A stretch of DNA of 64,000 nt from Clostridium sp. chh4-2 (GTDB lineage Bacteria > Bacillota > Clostridia > Lachnospirales > Lachnospiraceae): NCBI RefSeq assembly GCF_002899675.1, contig NZ_PKUU01000004.1, positions 246,372 through 310,371 of the forward strand. The letters run 5' to 3'. Under the pieces are notes generated by a model. That model saw nothing but the letters and a program-made list of their open reading frames with translations. It had not been told where the DNA came from and did no database searches. Positions within the stretch are counted from its first letter, which is position 1; each line of letters opens with the position of its first letter. Shown one piece after another: positions 24,850 to 34,070 of the stretch. The translations under genes and the position numbers were made by a program.

Positions 24850-25851
24850 ATGAAAAAAATTTTAACCATATTGACTGCCGTCACTCTGGTCTGCATGCCG
24901 CTTTCCGGCTGCAGCAAAGCGGATACCAAAAACGGCCTGACTCCAATTACATTAAATGAAGTTGCTCATTCCATTTTTTACGCTCCCCAGTATGCAGCCA
25001 TCGAGCTGGGATATTTTGAAGAGGAAGGGCTTGACCTGACTTTAGTTAACGGCGCCGGAGCGGATAAAGTCATGACCGCCCTGATTTCAGGCGATGCCGA
25101 CATCGGCTTTATGGGGTCTGAGGCCAGCATCTACACATACGCCAATGGATCTGAGGATTATGCGGTAAACTTCGCACAGCTGACACAAAGAGCCGGAAAC
25201 TTCCTGGTTGGCCGACAGCCGGACGCTGAATTTAATTGGGATAAACTGCGGGGGACCAAGGTTCTTGGGGGCAGAGCAGGCGGAATGCCTCAAATGGTAT
25301 TCGAGTATATTTTGAAGAAAAACGGCATCGATCCAAAAAACGACTTAACCATCGACCAGAGCATCAGCTTTGGGCTGACTGCGGCGGCATTCACCAGCGA
25401 TGACTCTGACTACACCGTTGAGTTCGAACCCTTCGCTACCGGCCTTGAATTGGAAGGCAGCGGCTATGTAGTGGCCTCCTTAGGCACCGATTCCGGCTAT
25501 GTTCCGTACACTGCCTACAGCGCTAAAAAAAGCTATCTGGAAAAGAACCCTGAGACTGTTCAAAAATTCACTAACGCTATCCAAAAAGGTCTCAACTACG
25601 TGAATACCCATTCCGCCGAAGAAATTGCCAAAACCATCCAGCCTCAGTTCAAAGAAACTCCGGTTGAAAACATCACCATAATCGTGGACCGCTATAAATC
25701 CCAGGATACCTGGAAAGGCGACACCATCTTTGAAAAGAGCAGCTTCGACCTGCTTCAGAATATTCTGGAAGAATCCGGAGAACTCTCTCAGAAAGTGCCT
25801 TATGAAGATCTGGTAACAACACAGTTTTCTGAAAAAGCTGCAAACAAGTAA
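24850..25851 (+). CDS. ABC transporter substrate-binding lipoprotein (NMT1/SsuA-like)
   Basis: 333 aa. Lipoprotein signal with lipobox LSGC (cleavage before Cys 21). The body follows the NMT1/ThiY/SsuA family: ITLNEVAHSIFYAPQYAAIELGYFEEEGLDLTL, GADKVMTALISGDADIGFMGSEAS and GRAGGMPQMVFEYIL. These bind aromatic sulfonates, nitrate-like anions or pyrimidine precursors of thiamine. No permease or ATPase gene is within the window on either side, so it must share a transporter elsewhere. A hairpin may hide its ribosome site. Confidence 0.88.
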   Translation: MKKILTILTAVTLVCMPLSGCSKADTKNGLTPITLNEVAHSIFYAPQYAAIELGYFEEEGLDLTLVNGAGADKVMTALISGDADIGFMGSEASIYTYANGSEDYAVNFAQLTQRAGNFLVGRQPDAEFNWDKLRGTKVLGGRAGGMPQMVFEYILKKNGIDPKNDLTIDQSISFGLTAAAFTSDDSDYTVEFEPFATGLELEGSGYVVASLGTDSGYVPYTAYSAKKSYLEKNPETVQKFTNAIQKGLNYVNTHSAEEIAKTIQPQFKETPVENITIIVDRYKSQDTWKGDTIFEKSSFDLLQNILEESGELSQKVPYEDLVTTQFSEKAANK

Positions 25852-25871
25852 TTTTTAACAAGTACGCAGGA

Positions 25872-25913
25872 AAGGAGTGTGATGCAAGGCATCTGCCTTG
25901 TATCACACTCCTT
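25872..25913. terminator. Strong terminator after the substrate-binding protein gene
   Basis: AAGGAGTGTGATGCAAGGC pairs with GCCTTGTATCACACTCCTT (one bulge or mismatch), a stem of about 18 bp with a tiny loop, 20 bases after the stop codon. It also faces the end of the convergent PAS-GGDEF gene. Confidence 0.85.
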
Positions 25914-26005
25914 CCCTGTTATTCATCAGCTTACTAACACAAAATCTAAAAACAAAATGTCCGCTCTCGCTTCGATATCAGAAAAACACTCGAACAATCT
26001 CTCAT

Positions 26006-28333
26006 TCACGCCTTATCAGCATTTTTTTTCAATTCCGTAATATCATGACAGCATATCAATATCGCATCCTTCCCCTTCCAGCAAATAGCGGATGCATCAG
26101 CATTCGACCAGATATTCAGATAAGAATTGTATATCTCAAACGTACAATTACAGTTTCCCGGATGGATATGGTCTGCAGGGCACCGTTCACATTGGGTTTC
26201 CCTGTTTAAAAACTCCCTATAGCAGTACATCCCTTCCTTAGCGCCGGGCACTCTCTGTTTCGTCTTCTTGTTGACAAACAGCATCTGCTTTGTCTCCGGT
26301 TCGATCACATAGATCCAGCTGTTCTGATTGTCCAGCACGGAGAGAAGGCCTTCATTTTCCTTCCTGTACTGTTCTATGGCTCTCTGTTTCAGAAGGAAAG
26401 TGGCTATGATTTCAGATATCAGTACCAGAACATCCACCTGTTCCCTTGTCCAGTAGCGGTTCCGGCGGCAATCGTCGAAGCCCACCATCCCCCGGTACTC
26501 TCCGTCCTGCGTAATTGCAGATTGAAGCACGCTTTTTACACCGCCCTTTTCAAATTCCCGGTAAAACTCATCGGGAAGCCTTGTTATGTCGGAACAGTAA
26601 AAGAGATTCTCTTCATTAAAATACTGGCAGTATGCTTGACTGCCCTTTCTCTCATAAATCAGGTTCTGGTGCTCTGCCATCTGGGAAGGTATCCCTTTGT
26701 TGCACCATTCAAATGTATTGCTGTAACGCTTTCCGTCTTCGCTGTACTCATAAATATATGCCCGGCTCACGTCAAAATGGTTGCCGATAATCTCCAAAAT
26801 ATTGGAGATAGCCGCATCCACATCGCCGGAATTATATAAAATGCGGAAGGCATATTCTACCAGATCGGCATTCATAACGTGGACATCCTGATTTGAATCG
26901 ATCTTGGAACCCACGGAGGAGATCAAATGTTTCTGATTTCTTATGTATTCATGAATGGAGCCTTCATCATAGATGCAGTATCTGTTTTTCCCCTCATGTT
27001 TTGCCTGATATAAGGCATAATCGGCATTTTGATACAGCGTCGTAAAATCCCTGCCATGATCCGGAAATAAGGCGATGCCGATGCTGCAGGAAATCTCCTT
27101 CATCAGATGTCCATTTACCTCCAGCTGTGTGAACAGATCCAGAACCCGCTTTGCATTCCGGGCTATAAGGTCTAAATTGTCCACAGACTTTAAGAATATG
27201 ATAAACTCGTCCCCGCCGATCCTTCCCAAAATGTCAGAATCGCGGAATGAGGCGTTCATCTCCCGGGCCAGATTGCTTAAAACCGCATCCCCATACAGAT
27301 GCCCCAAGGTATCATTGACAATCTTAAAATTATCAATATCGATAATCATCAATACGCTGCTGTCAGGGCTGTTATGCAGATATTCACTGATCATGGACTG
27401 GGTTGCAATCTTATTGTACATTCCGGTCAGAGCGTCCTGCTCCGCCTTCTTTTTTAATGAGATAGACGTTCTCCGTTCCCGGTCAATATCGATCAGCACG
27501 CCGATTACCTTGATGGGCTCCCCGTTTTTGTTGAACTGCTGAGTCATCCGGATTCTGCACCAGATATACTCGCCTTTGCTGTTGCGTATTCTGAGTTCCG
27601 TTTCCACATATGGTTTTCCCGTCTTTATATCATGAATGCATTCACGGACCAGATCCATATCTTCCCTGCTGAACGGATTTCCCTTATGATCGTTCAGAAT
27701 CGCATAGAGGCTGCAGCCATTGGGGAAATTACGTTTTCCAAATTTCTTCTCCCAGTTGCGGGTTACGGTCAGCGTGTCATTCTCTATATCCCATTCAAAG
27801 ATCACATCATTGGTCTGGTCGGTGATGATCTGGTACCTGCCTAAGCTAAGGCGCAGCTCCTCTTCCATCTCCTTTGTTTTGGAAATATCCACCACGATGC
27901 AATAAAACGATTCATTTCCCTCCGAATCTTTAAGCAGAGTTCCCTTATCTAAAACGCTGATGAAATGGCCGTCCTTACAGCGCAGACGGTAATGTATCTC
28001 CTTGGTATTCCCCTTTTTCAGCTGTTCACATACATCTTTTATAGCTATATCATAATCATCCGGATGAATTAAGGATCTCAGGCTGTCCTTTAATTCTTCG
28101 TGCACCTCTTCTACCGTATAACCAACCATGGACAAAAATCCATCGCTCATCTCCTGGAGTGTAAGTTTATCATCAAAATAACACCGGAAAATGCCTCCCG
28201 GCACGCTGTTATACAAGGTGCGGATGCTCTGATTTGCCCACTCCAAACGGCTGGCATTCTCCTCCAGCTTCTGTCTCAATTCTTTTTCTGATTGCTTTAA
28301 TTCAGGAGTTTCATTAAAATCAGATAAATCCAT
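26006..28333 (-). CDS. PAS-PAS-GGDEF-GAF-PAS signalling protein (diguanylate cyclase)
   Basis: 775 aa, no membrane helix. Order: coiled start, PAS/PAC 1 (about 40-150, VPGGIFRCYFDDKLTL ... YCIVVDISKTKE), PAS/PAC 2 (165-280, FEWDIENDTLTVT ... IGVLIDIDRERR), GGDEF (290-450, with DALTGMYNKIATQ, DIDNFKIVNDTLGHLYGDAVL and active-site GRIGGDEFIIFL), GAF (about 495-640) and a Cys-rich PAS (650-775, with CERCPADHIHPGNCNCTF). The intact GGDEF predicts c-di-GMP synthesis from GTP; no EAL domain is present. The GGDEF in the middle rather than at the end is less usual. Start 28333 has GAAAGGAGAAGG. Confidence 0.92.
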   Translation of the reverse strand: MDLSDFNETPELKQSEKELRQKLEENASRLEWANQSIRTLYNSVPGGIFRCYFDDKLTLQEMSDGFLSMVGYTVEEVHEELKDSLRSLIHPDDYDIAIKDVCEQLKKGNTKEIHYRLRCKDGHFISVLDKGTLLKDSEGNESFYCIVVDISKTKEMEEELRLSLGRYQIITDQTNDVIFEWDIENDTLTVTRNWEKKFGKRNFPNGCSLYAILNDHKGNPFSREDMDLVRECIHDIKTGKPYVETELRIRNSKGEYIWCRIRMTQQFNKNGEPIKVIGVLIDIDRERRTSISLKKKAEQDALTGMYNKIATQSMISEYLHNSPDSSVLMIIDIDNFKIVNDTLGHLYGDAVLSNLAREMNASFRDSDILGRIGGDEFIIFLKSVDNLDLIARNAKRVLDLFTQLEVNGHLMKEISCSIGIALFPDHGRDFTTLYQNADYALYQAKHEGKNRYCIYDEGSIHEYIRNQKHLISSVGSKIDSNQDVHVMNADLVEYAFRILYNSGDVDAAISNILEIIGNHFDVSRAYIYEYSEDGKRYSNTFEWCNKGIPSQMAEHQNLIYERKGSQAYCQYFNEENLFYCSDITRLPDEFYREFEKGGVKSVLQSAITQDGEYRGMVGFDDCRRNRYWTREQVDVLVLISEIIATFLLKQRAIEQYRKENEGLLSVLDNQNSWIYVIEPETKQMLFVNKKTKQRVPGAKEGMYCYREFLNRETQCERCPADHIHPGNCNCTFEIYNSYLNIWSNADASAICWKGKDAILICCHDITELKKNADKA

Positions 28334-28648
28334 GCCTTCTCCTTTCTATGCGATTTCCAATGCTGTCTCAGCCGCTAATTTCCGGCGGCAGCCAGAAAAC
28401 AGGATTTCCTGTTCCATTCTGATTCGCTTAGAAATAATATTTAATGCCATTATATCATAAAAAAAACTATTTTTACAGTTGTATACACCTTACATATTAT
28501 TTTTAAAGCAACACCTTTTAACGCAGCAGTTCCGCCTTTCGATGCCTGTGCCGGTTCCGAATATGATACCATAAAAAAGAAGAAAGAGCTGTTTTTCTCT
28601 TTCTCCTTTTCCCTCCGGCTTCTGCCAAAGCATTTTATTGAACTGAAA
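28334..28648. other. 315-bp intergenic region between PAS-GGDEF and TetR genes
   Basis: On the minus strand a TATAAT at 28457-28452 preceded by TGTAAA 17 bases earlier is a plausible promoter for the GGDEF gene. At 28581-28604 AGAAAGAG/CTCTTTCT with a T-rich minus-strand flank is a likely terminator of the TetR gene. The rest shows no open frame with a ribosome site. Confidence 0.5.
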
Positions 28649-29242
28649 TCATTTAATTTCCAATAAATTGTATGCCGTCCCCATAACCGCCTTGTCCGCA
28701 AGTTCAGCCAGCTTTTGTCTGGACTGCACCATTCCCGTGTCAATCCAATGCTTCAAAAGCCCGATCAGCCCATATGTGACAAATTCAAAAAAACAGGAAA
28801 CCACCGTATCGTCCGCATCCGGAAATGTATCTTTAATAATCACCACTCCGTTCTGGCGGATCAGCTGATGGAAACGGTCCACAAAATCATTGGCCGCACT
28901 GTTTTCAAACAAGATCTTGCAGATCTGTGTGTTCTCCTCAATATAACTGAGAATGGGTGTCAGAATTGGAAGCATGGTATCCCTTTTAAAAGAATGGCCG
29001 TAACAGTTAATCATCTCCTGAAAATCTTCCAGCACTTCATTCTCCATCTGCTGCAGAAGATGATAAGTATCCGTATAATGAAGATAAAAAGTTCCGCGGT
29101 TTAAATCCGCCCGGTCGGTGACATCTTTTACAGAAATATTCTTAAATTCCTTTTCCTTCATCAATTGAATCAGGCTGTCTTTTAACAGCTTCTGCGTGCG
29201 CCGGATTCTCCGGTCTTGTTTTGAATTATCTTTCTCATCCAT
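28649..29242 (-). CDS. TetR/AcrR family regulator
   Basis: 197 aa from ATG 29242 (GAGG seven bases ahead). The N-terminal helix-turn-helix is RRTQKLLKDSLIQLMKEKEF followed by ISVKDVTDRADLNRGTFYLHYTDTYHLL (about 15-65). The C-terminal half resembles the TetR_C_8 ligand domain (FVTYGLIGLLKHWIDTGM). It is divergent from the MMPL exporter gene with 268 bases between, the usual layout for a repressor of an efflux operon, and probably controls itself and that operon. Confidence 0.9.
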   Translation of the reverse strand: MDEKDNSKQDRRIRRTQKLLKDSLIQLMKEKEFKNISVKDVTDRADLNRGTFYLHYTDTYHLLQQMENEVLEDFQEMINCYGHSFKRDTMLPILTPILSYIEENTQICKILFENSAANDFVDRFHQLIRQNGVVIIKDTFPDADDTVVSCFFEFVTYGLIGLLKHWIDTGMVQSRQKLAELADKAVMGTAYNLLEIK

Positions 29243-29446
29243 ATAGAAACCTCGATTCCGCCGCCTTGGCGGCCTTTGCAAATTTTGAAACAGTTCAGTC
29301 TGAAATTTATCATCATTTTTTAGAAATATGTTGATTATTGTACCGGGATGAAAACAATGTCGGTTAATGATCACTAGAAAAATTATTGATGATTGAAGGT
29401 TATCAACATCTGTATTATAATATACATGTGTTCAAAAGTCAACTTT

Positions 29447-29475
29447 GTGACATTTAGTAGATGCTTGTTTATAAT
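29447..29475 (+). promoter_or_regulatory. Promoter of the MMPL exporter operon
   Basis: GTGACA at 29447-29452 and TATAAT at 29470-29475, 17 bases apart, 35 bases before the start codon. The palindrome TATTATAATA lies upstream at 29413-29422 and could be a repressor or opposite-strand promoter site. Confidence 0.65.
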
Positions 29476-29510
29476 AATCTCCCCCTATCATATTGGAGAA
29501 GAGGTGGCAC

Positions 29511-31748
29511 ATGAAAAATAATGAGAACTTGTTTCAAACAATTGTTCATCTGATTGTCTATCGGGGAAAAGCCATTGAGCGCTTCTTTTTGATTGCAGTC
29601 ATTCTCTGCGCAGTCTGCTTTCCTTTTGTTGGAGTCAACTACGATCTGAGCAAATATCTGCCCGCATTTGCACCGACAAAACAGGCGCTGGATGTGATGG
29701 AGCAGGAATTTGGCTATCCTGGAACCGCAAGAATTATGGTAAAAGGAGTCTCCCTTCAGGAAGCCAAACGAATCCGCAGCCAAATCTCCGAAGTTGACGG
29801 CGTGGATTTAATCGTGGGAGCCGATCTGCTCACCAATGTCTATATGGGAAATGAGTTCATTACCAATGATCTGACCGACGAATTCTATAAAGACGGCAAT
29901 GCGGTGATGGAAGTGATTTTCAAAGACGGGGATTCCGATAAAACCACCCATAAAGCATTGGATGAGATCTATGAGATCGCAGGCAGGGACCGGAGCTGTT
30001 TTTCAGGCAGCGCAGTTTCCAGCAAAGAGAGGGAGGCATCCATCACCCGCGAAATCGCAATTGCGATCGTCATGGCTCTTGTGATCATCTGGCTGATTCT
30101 GACTTTAACCACTACCTCCTGGCTGGAACCATTTCTCTTCATCTTTGTGATGATTGTGGCCATTATATTGAATATGGGCTCGAATATCATATTTGGAACC
30201 ATTTCATTTTTTACATTTTCCACGGCTGCTATTTTGCAGCTGGCGGTTTCCATGGATTACTCTATCTTCCTTTTACATACGTTCAACGACCATAAAAAGA
30301 CGGGTCTTGACAACAATGCCGCCATGGAAGCTGCAATCAAAGAAGCCTGCAGTTCCATATTAGCCAGCGGAGCCACCACCATAGTCGGATTCATCGTAAT
30401 CGCCTTTATGCGTTTTACTATCGGTAAGGATGTGGGCTTTGTTCTGACAAAAGGAATCATCTGCAGCCTGGCCACCGTACTTCTTCTGATGCCCACGCTG
30501 ATCCTTCATTTTGACGATAAAATTATTAAAACTGCCCACAAACCGTTTCTTCCGTCCTTTGACCGTTTTGGCAAAGCCATGTATAAGATCCGTCATTTCG
30601 TATTTCTGTTCGCGCTTCTCGTGGCGGTTCCTTGTTACTTCGGGCAGAGCATGAATGTATTCTATTACGGAGATGACGCGATAGGGGCCGGACCGGGCAC
30701 CAGGGTATATGAAGATACAAAAGAGATCAACGATCTGTTCGGAAAATCCAATTTAGTCATCGCCATTGTTCCCAACGGTTCCATCGTACAGGAACGGGAA
30801 CTGACAGACACTTTGGAAGACCTGGATTTTGTCAATTACGCCTTGTCCATGGCCGGAACGCTTCCTGCCGGAATACCGGAAAGTTTTCTGCCAAAGGATA
30901 TAAAAAAACAGTTGAGAACCGACCAGTATGCCAGAATCATGATTTCCATGGACACGGAACAGGAAAGTTCCTATGCCTTTGAATGCAATCAAAAGCTGGA
31001 AGAGACGATAAAAAGTTTTTATCCGGACAATTCCTATGTGATCGGTATGACGGCCACCACCATTGATATCCGGGATATCTTAACGGACGACTATAATAAA
31101 GTATCCCTTTTATCCCTGTTTGGAGTTGCTATTGTAGTAATGATTACGTTTCGTTCCATCCTGGTTCCGATTCTCGTCATCATTCCAATTGAAGTTGCCA
31201 TCTATCTGAATATGACCCTTCCCTATGTGATGGGCGACAGTTTGGTGTACATCGGATATATCATTGTCAGCTGCCTTCAGTTGGGGGCAACTATTGACTA
31301 TTCCATATTGATGACCAATAATTACCTGGCTCTTCGAAAGACCATGAACAAAAAGCAGGCCCAGATCACGGCCATCTCCAAAAGTACCTTGTCCATTGTG
31401 ACGTCCGGAGGCATTTTGACCGTAGTCGGTTATCTGCTCTATTTCACCTCATCCATCCAGGCCATTTCCCAGGTAGGGCGCCTGGTGGGCAGAGGCGCAT
31501 TGCTCAGCATGGTTTTAGTGCTCTCTCTTCTGCCCGCCCTGCTGAACTCCTTTGACCGCCAGATTCAAAAGCACCATACGGATGTCTGCCGGGAGGAAGA
31601 AATTAAACCCAAACGAAAGCATTTTTCAGGCATAAAAAAGAAGACGCCAAATGATTCTGAAGACCCAGCAGAGACAGAAGGGGGGAAGGATAATGAAATT
31701 AATACAGAAAATGAACTTGAAAGACCGGATTCTCAGGAAACAAAATAA
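29511..31748 (+). CDS. RND/MMPL family exporter
   Basis: 745 aa from ATG 29511 (GGAGAAGAGGTG upstream; the TTG at 29493 lies inside that site). Two halves, each with a large outer loop and a set of helices. Both carry the conserved Asp-Tyr pair: QLAVSMDYSIFLLHTF (about 245) and QLGATIDYSILMTNNY (about 595), used for proton coupling. Such MMPL proteins in Firmicutes export lipids, peptides or drugs. The end is a basic Lys/Glu-rich cytoplasmic tail that overlaps the start of the next gene by 56 bases. The pair is divergent from a TetR gene. Confidence 0.92.
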   Translation: MKNNENLFQTIVHLIVYRGKAIERFFLIAVILCAVCFPFVGVNYDLSKYLPAFAPTKQALDVMEQEFGYPGTARIMVKGVSLQEAKRIRSQISEVDGVDLIVGADLLTNVYMGNEFITNDLTDEFYKDGNAVMEVIFKDGDSDKTTHKALDEIYEIAGRDRSCFSGSAVSSKEREASITREIAIAIVMALVIIWLILTLTTTSWLEPFLFIFVMIVAIILNMGSNIIFGTISFFTFSTAAILQLAVSMDYSIFLLHTFNDHKKTGLDNNAAMEAAIKEACSSILASGATTIVGFIVIAFMRFTIGKDVGFVLTKGIICSLATVLLLMPTLILHFDDKIIKTAHKPFLPSFDRFGKAMYKIRHFVFLFALLVAVPCYFGQSMNVFYYGDDAIGAGPGTRVYEDTKEINDLFGKSNLVIAIVPNGSIVQERELTDTLEDLDFVNYALSMAGTLPAGIPESFLPKDIKKQLRTDQYARIMISMDTEQESSYAFECNQKLEETIKSFYPDNSYVIGMTATTIDIRDILTDDYNKVSLLSLFGVAIVVMITFRSILVPILVIIPIEVAIYLNMTLPYVMGDSLVYIGYIIVSCLQLGATIDYSILMTNNYLALRKTMNKKQAQITAISKSTLSIVTSGGILTVVGYLLYFTSSIQAISQVGRLVGRGALLSMVLVLSLLPALLNSFDRQIQKHHTDVCREEEIKPKRKHFSGIKKKTPNDSEDPAETEGGKDNEINTENELERPDSQETK

Positions 31749-33936
31749 ACGGATTCTGGCCGGATACCTGGCCATTCTCCTGACCGCTTTCGGAGTGCTG
31801 CCGTCTTTTGCATACACCCAGTCTCCCAATTATGATGAAACCATGTACATCACCATGAATCCCTATGGAGAGTTTGAAGAAAGCAGCGTTGTAAAACGGT
31901 TCCGTATCACAGGCGCAGGTGAAATTAAGGATTACGGCAATTACAAATCCGTAACTAATCTGACCACACACGCTGAGCCCGAGACCGGGGAAGACGGCAG
32001 CGTTACTTTTCCTTTAGACGGAAATGAAGATTTATTTTACTTTGAAGGTCAAACAGACATTCTTCCTTCCGCCCTCCCCTGGACCATACAGGTTAAATAT
32101 CTGTTAAACGGCGTGGAGCGGAGCGCGGAAGAGCTGGCAGGCGCATCCGGGATGGTGGAAATAAGTATTGACCTCATTCCCAATGAACAGATTTCTGATT
32201 ATTACCGCAATAATATGGCATTAACAGCCGCAGCCGTAGTGGATATGGATAAAGCATTAAGCGTACGTGCCGAAGGGGCGCAGATTCAAAGCATGGGCAA
32301 TCTGAATGCAGTCCTCTTCCTCGTTTTTCCAGGCGAGGAACGCCACTATACCATAGCCATCGGAAGCGATGATTTCGAATTCTCAGGCCTGGTGTTCATG
32401 ATGATCCCGTTAACGCTGGCTCAGTTAGACAAGGTTGCAGATTTAAAAGAAGCAAAGGAAACCCTGGAAGATTCGGCCGATGCAGTCAGCGACAGCTTAG
32501 ATATCCTTTTGGATTCCATGGAACAGATGCAGGAAGGAATCTCAGGCACCGTCTCAGGTCTGAGGGACTTAGACCAGACGCGCCAGATCATTCAGTCCAC
32601 CAAAGATTCTGTCTACGAGAAAGCCGATGCGGCCCGCACCGATTTAGACGGCCTGTCCGCCACCTTAAAACCATTTAAGGAACATACCGACGAAGCGCAG
32701 AATGCCTTATCCGATATCAAGGAAAAACTGGATCAGCTTGTCTATGATCTGGATGATATTGGCCCTAAAATGGGGGATTTAAAAGACAGCGTCCGGTATT
32801 TAAGAGATAATATTGACGAGATCAAAAAGTTTTTAAACAGCCCGGAAGCCAATATGGCCTCCAACGCGTTTCTGCAGCTGTTAGCCAAAACGCAGGACGA
32901 CCTGGACAGGGTCAAATCCTCACAAAAATCATTTGTCCAGGCAATCAGCGGCCTGGGTTCTGCTATGGCACAGATAAACGCCAGCTCGTCTTCCCTCCGG
33001 TCCTATCAGGCGCTTTTGTCCAGCCTTGACGATTATTCTGACTATGATCCGGAAGATATGGAAGATTTGCTGGACTATTTATCCGACTATATGGACGAAG
33101 ATGCGGGCATCGAACTGATCAATGACCTGAAGACGGCTTCCGCCTCTGATGCGGACCCCATTATCCCTTCCAATCTTCAGCCGGCCCTGGCAGCCATTCT
33201 CCAGTCCACGGCGGGTTTGGCAGGCAACACGGAAGTTACCGACGATATCAGCAGCATGATTTCCATGACGGAACAGCTGCTTACCCTGCTGGGCTCCCAT
33301 AAAGACTCTTTTAGCAGCAGCATGACGGATGCCCGGGATATCGCCGATGTGATCGGAGATATTTCCAATATCGGGGAAGATATCATAAGCGACATTGACG
33401 ACCTGGATATTACCCTTGATTATTATTATCCCGAAGCCATCAGTACGTTAAAGGATGCGGGCGCTTTGACCGATGCGGCTGCAAAAGGCCTGGATTCCCT
33501 CAATCTCTTCCTGGGTTCTCTGGAAGACCAGATAAAAGCTGTTGGAGAACCGCTGAATTCCGGAACCCGGAAGACATTAAACGGTCTGGCGGATATTCTG
33601 GAACACGCCAATTCCGGATTGGCCCAAACCGAAACCGTCCGGCAGGCAAAAGATACGATTAAAGATACCATTGATGATAAATGGAAGGAATACACAGAGG
33701 AAAAGACAACGATCCTGAATCTGGACCCGGAAGCAAAACCGGTTTCCATGACATCGTCTAAAAATCCGGAACCAAACACCATCCAGATTATCCTGAGAAC
33801 AAAAGAATTGACAAAAGAGGATGATGACAGCAGCGTCACCGTGGATGAAAGTTTCAAACCCGACGGCAATGTCTTCCACCGGATCGCTAATATCTTCAGG
33901 AAAATTTGGGAGGTTATCTGCTCTCTGTTTAGTTAA
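31693..33936 (+). CDS. Secreted coiled-coil partner of the MMPL exporter
   Basis: 747 aa from ATG 31693, with GGGGGAAGGA just upstream. An N-terminal hydrophobic signal or anchor (RILAGYLAILLTAFGVLPSFAYT) is followed by a beta-rich domain (to about 250) and long helical, Asp-rich coiled coils (LKEAKETLEDSADAVSDSLDILLDSMEQMQEGI and further repeats to about 690), ending in an amphipathic helix (IFRKIWEVICSLFS). The layout is like the YhgE/Pip-type extracytoplasmic partners found with MMPL proteins. It starts inside the exporter gene, so the two are translationally coupled and likely one complex. Substrate unknown. Confidence 0.78.
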   Translation: MKLIQKMNLKDRILRKQNKRILAGYLAILLTAFGVLPSFAYTQSPNYDETMYITMNPYGEFEESSVVKRFRITGAGEIKDYGNYKSVTNLTTHAEPETGEDGSVTFPLDGNEDLFYFEGQTDILPSALPWTIQVKYLLNGVERSAEELAGASGMVEISIDLIPNEQISDYYRNNMALTAAAVVDMDKALSVRAEGAQIQSMGNLNAVLFLVFPGEERHYTIAIGSDDFEFSGLVFMMIPLTLAQLDKVADLKEAKETLEDSADAVSDSLDILLDSMEQMQEGISGTVSGLRDLDQTRQIIQSTKDSVYEKADAARTDLDGLSATLKPFKEHTDEAQNALSDIKEKLDQLVYDLDDIGPKMGDLKDSVRYLRDNIDEIKKFLNSPEANMASNAFLQLLAKTQDDLDRVKSSQKSFVQAISGLGSAMAQINASSSSLRSYQALLSSLDDYSDYDPEDMEDLLDYLSDYMDEDAGIELINDLKTASASDADPIIPSNLQPALAAILQSTAGLAGNTEVTDDISSMISMTEQLLTLLGSHKDSFSSSMTDARDIADVIGDISNIGEDIISDIDDLDITLDYYYPEAISTLKDAGALTDAAAKGLDSLNLFLGSLEDQIKAVGEPLNSGTRKTLNGLADILEHANSGLAQTETVRQAKDTIKDTIDDKWKEYTEEKTTILNLDPEAKPVSMTSSKNPEPNTIQIILRTKELTKEDDDSSVTVDESFKPDGNVFHRIANIFRKIWEVICSLFS

Positions 33937-33944
33937 TAACACAC

Positions 33945-33989
33945 AAAAGAATCCGGCCGGCTTCATTGGGAAGCTGGCCGGATTCTTTT
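33945..33989 (+). terminator. Terminator of the exporter operon
   Basis: A near-perfect 20-bp stem, AAAAGAATCCGGCCGGCTTC with GAAGCTGGCCGGATTCTTTT, five-base loop, T-run at the end, nine bases after the stop. It also works on the minus strand for the convergent dacF gene. Confidence 0.92.
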
Positions 33990-34070
33990 AGGCAACTCTC
34001 CGGTTTTCTATACCGTGCCAATGGTTCGATGCAAAAAACGGCTTCATCCGCAAAATCCATTTATTTCCGG

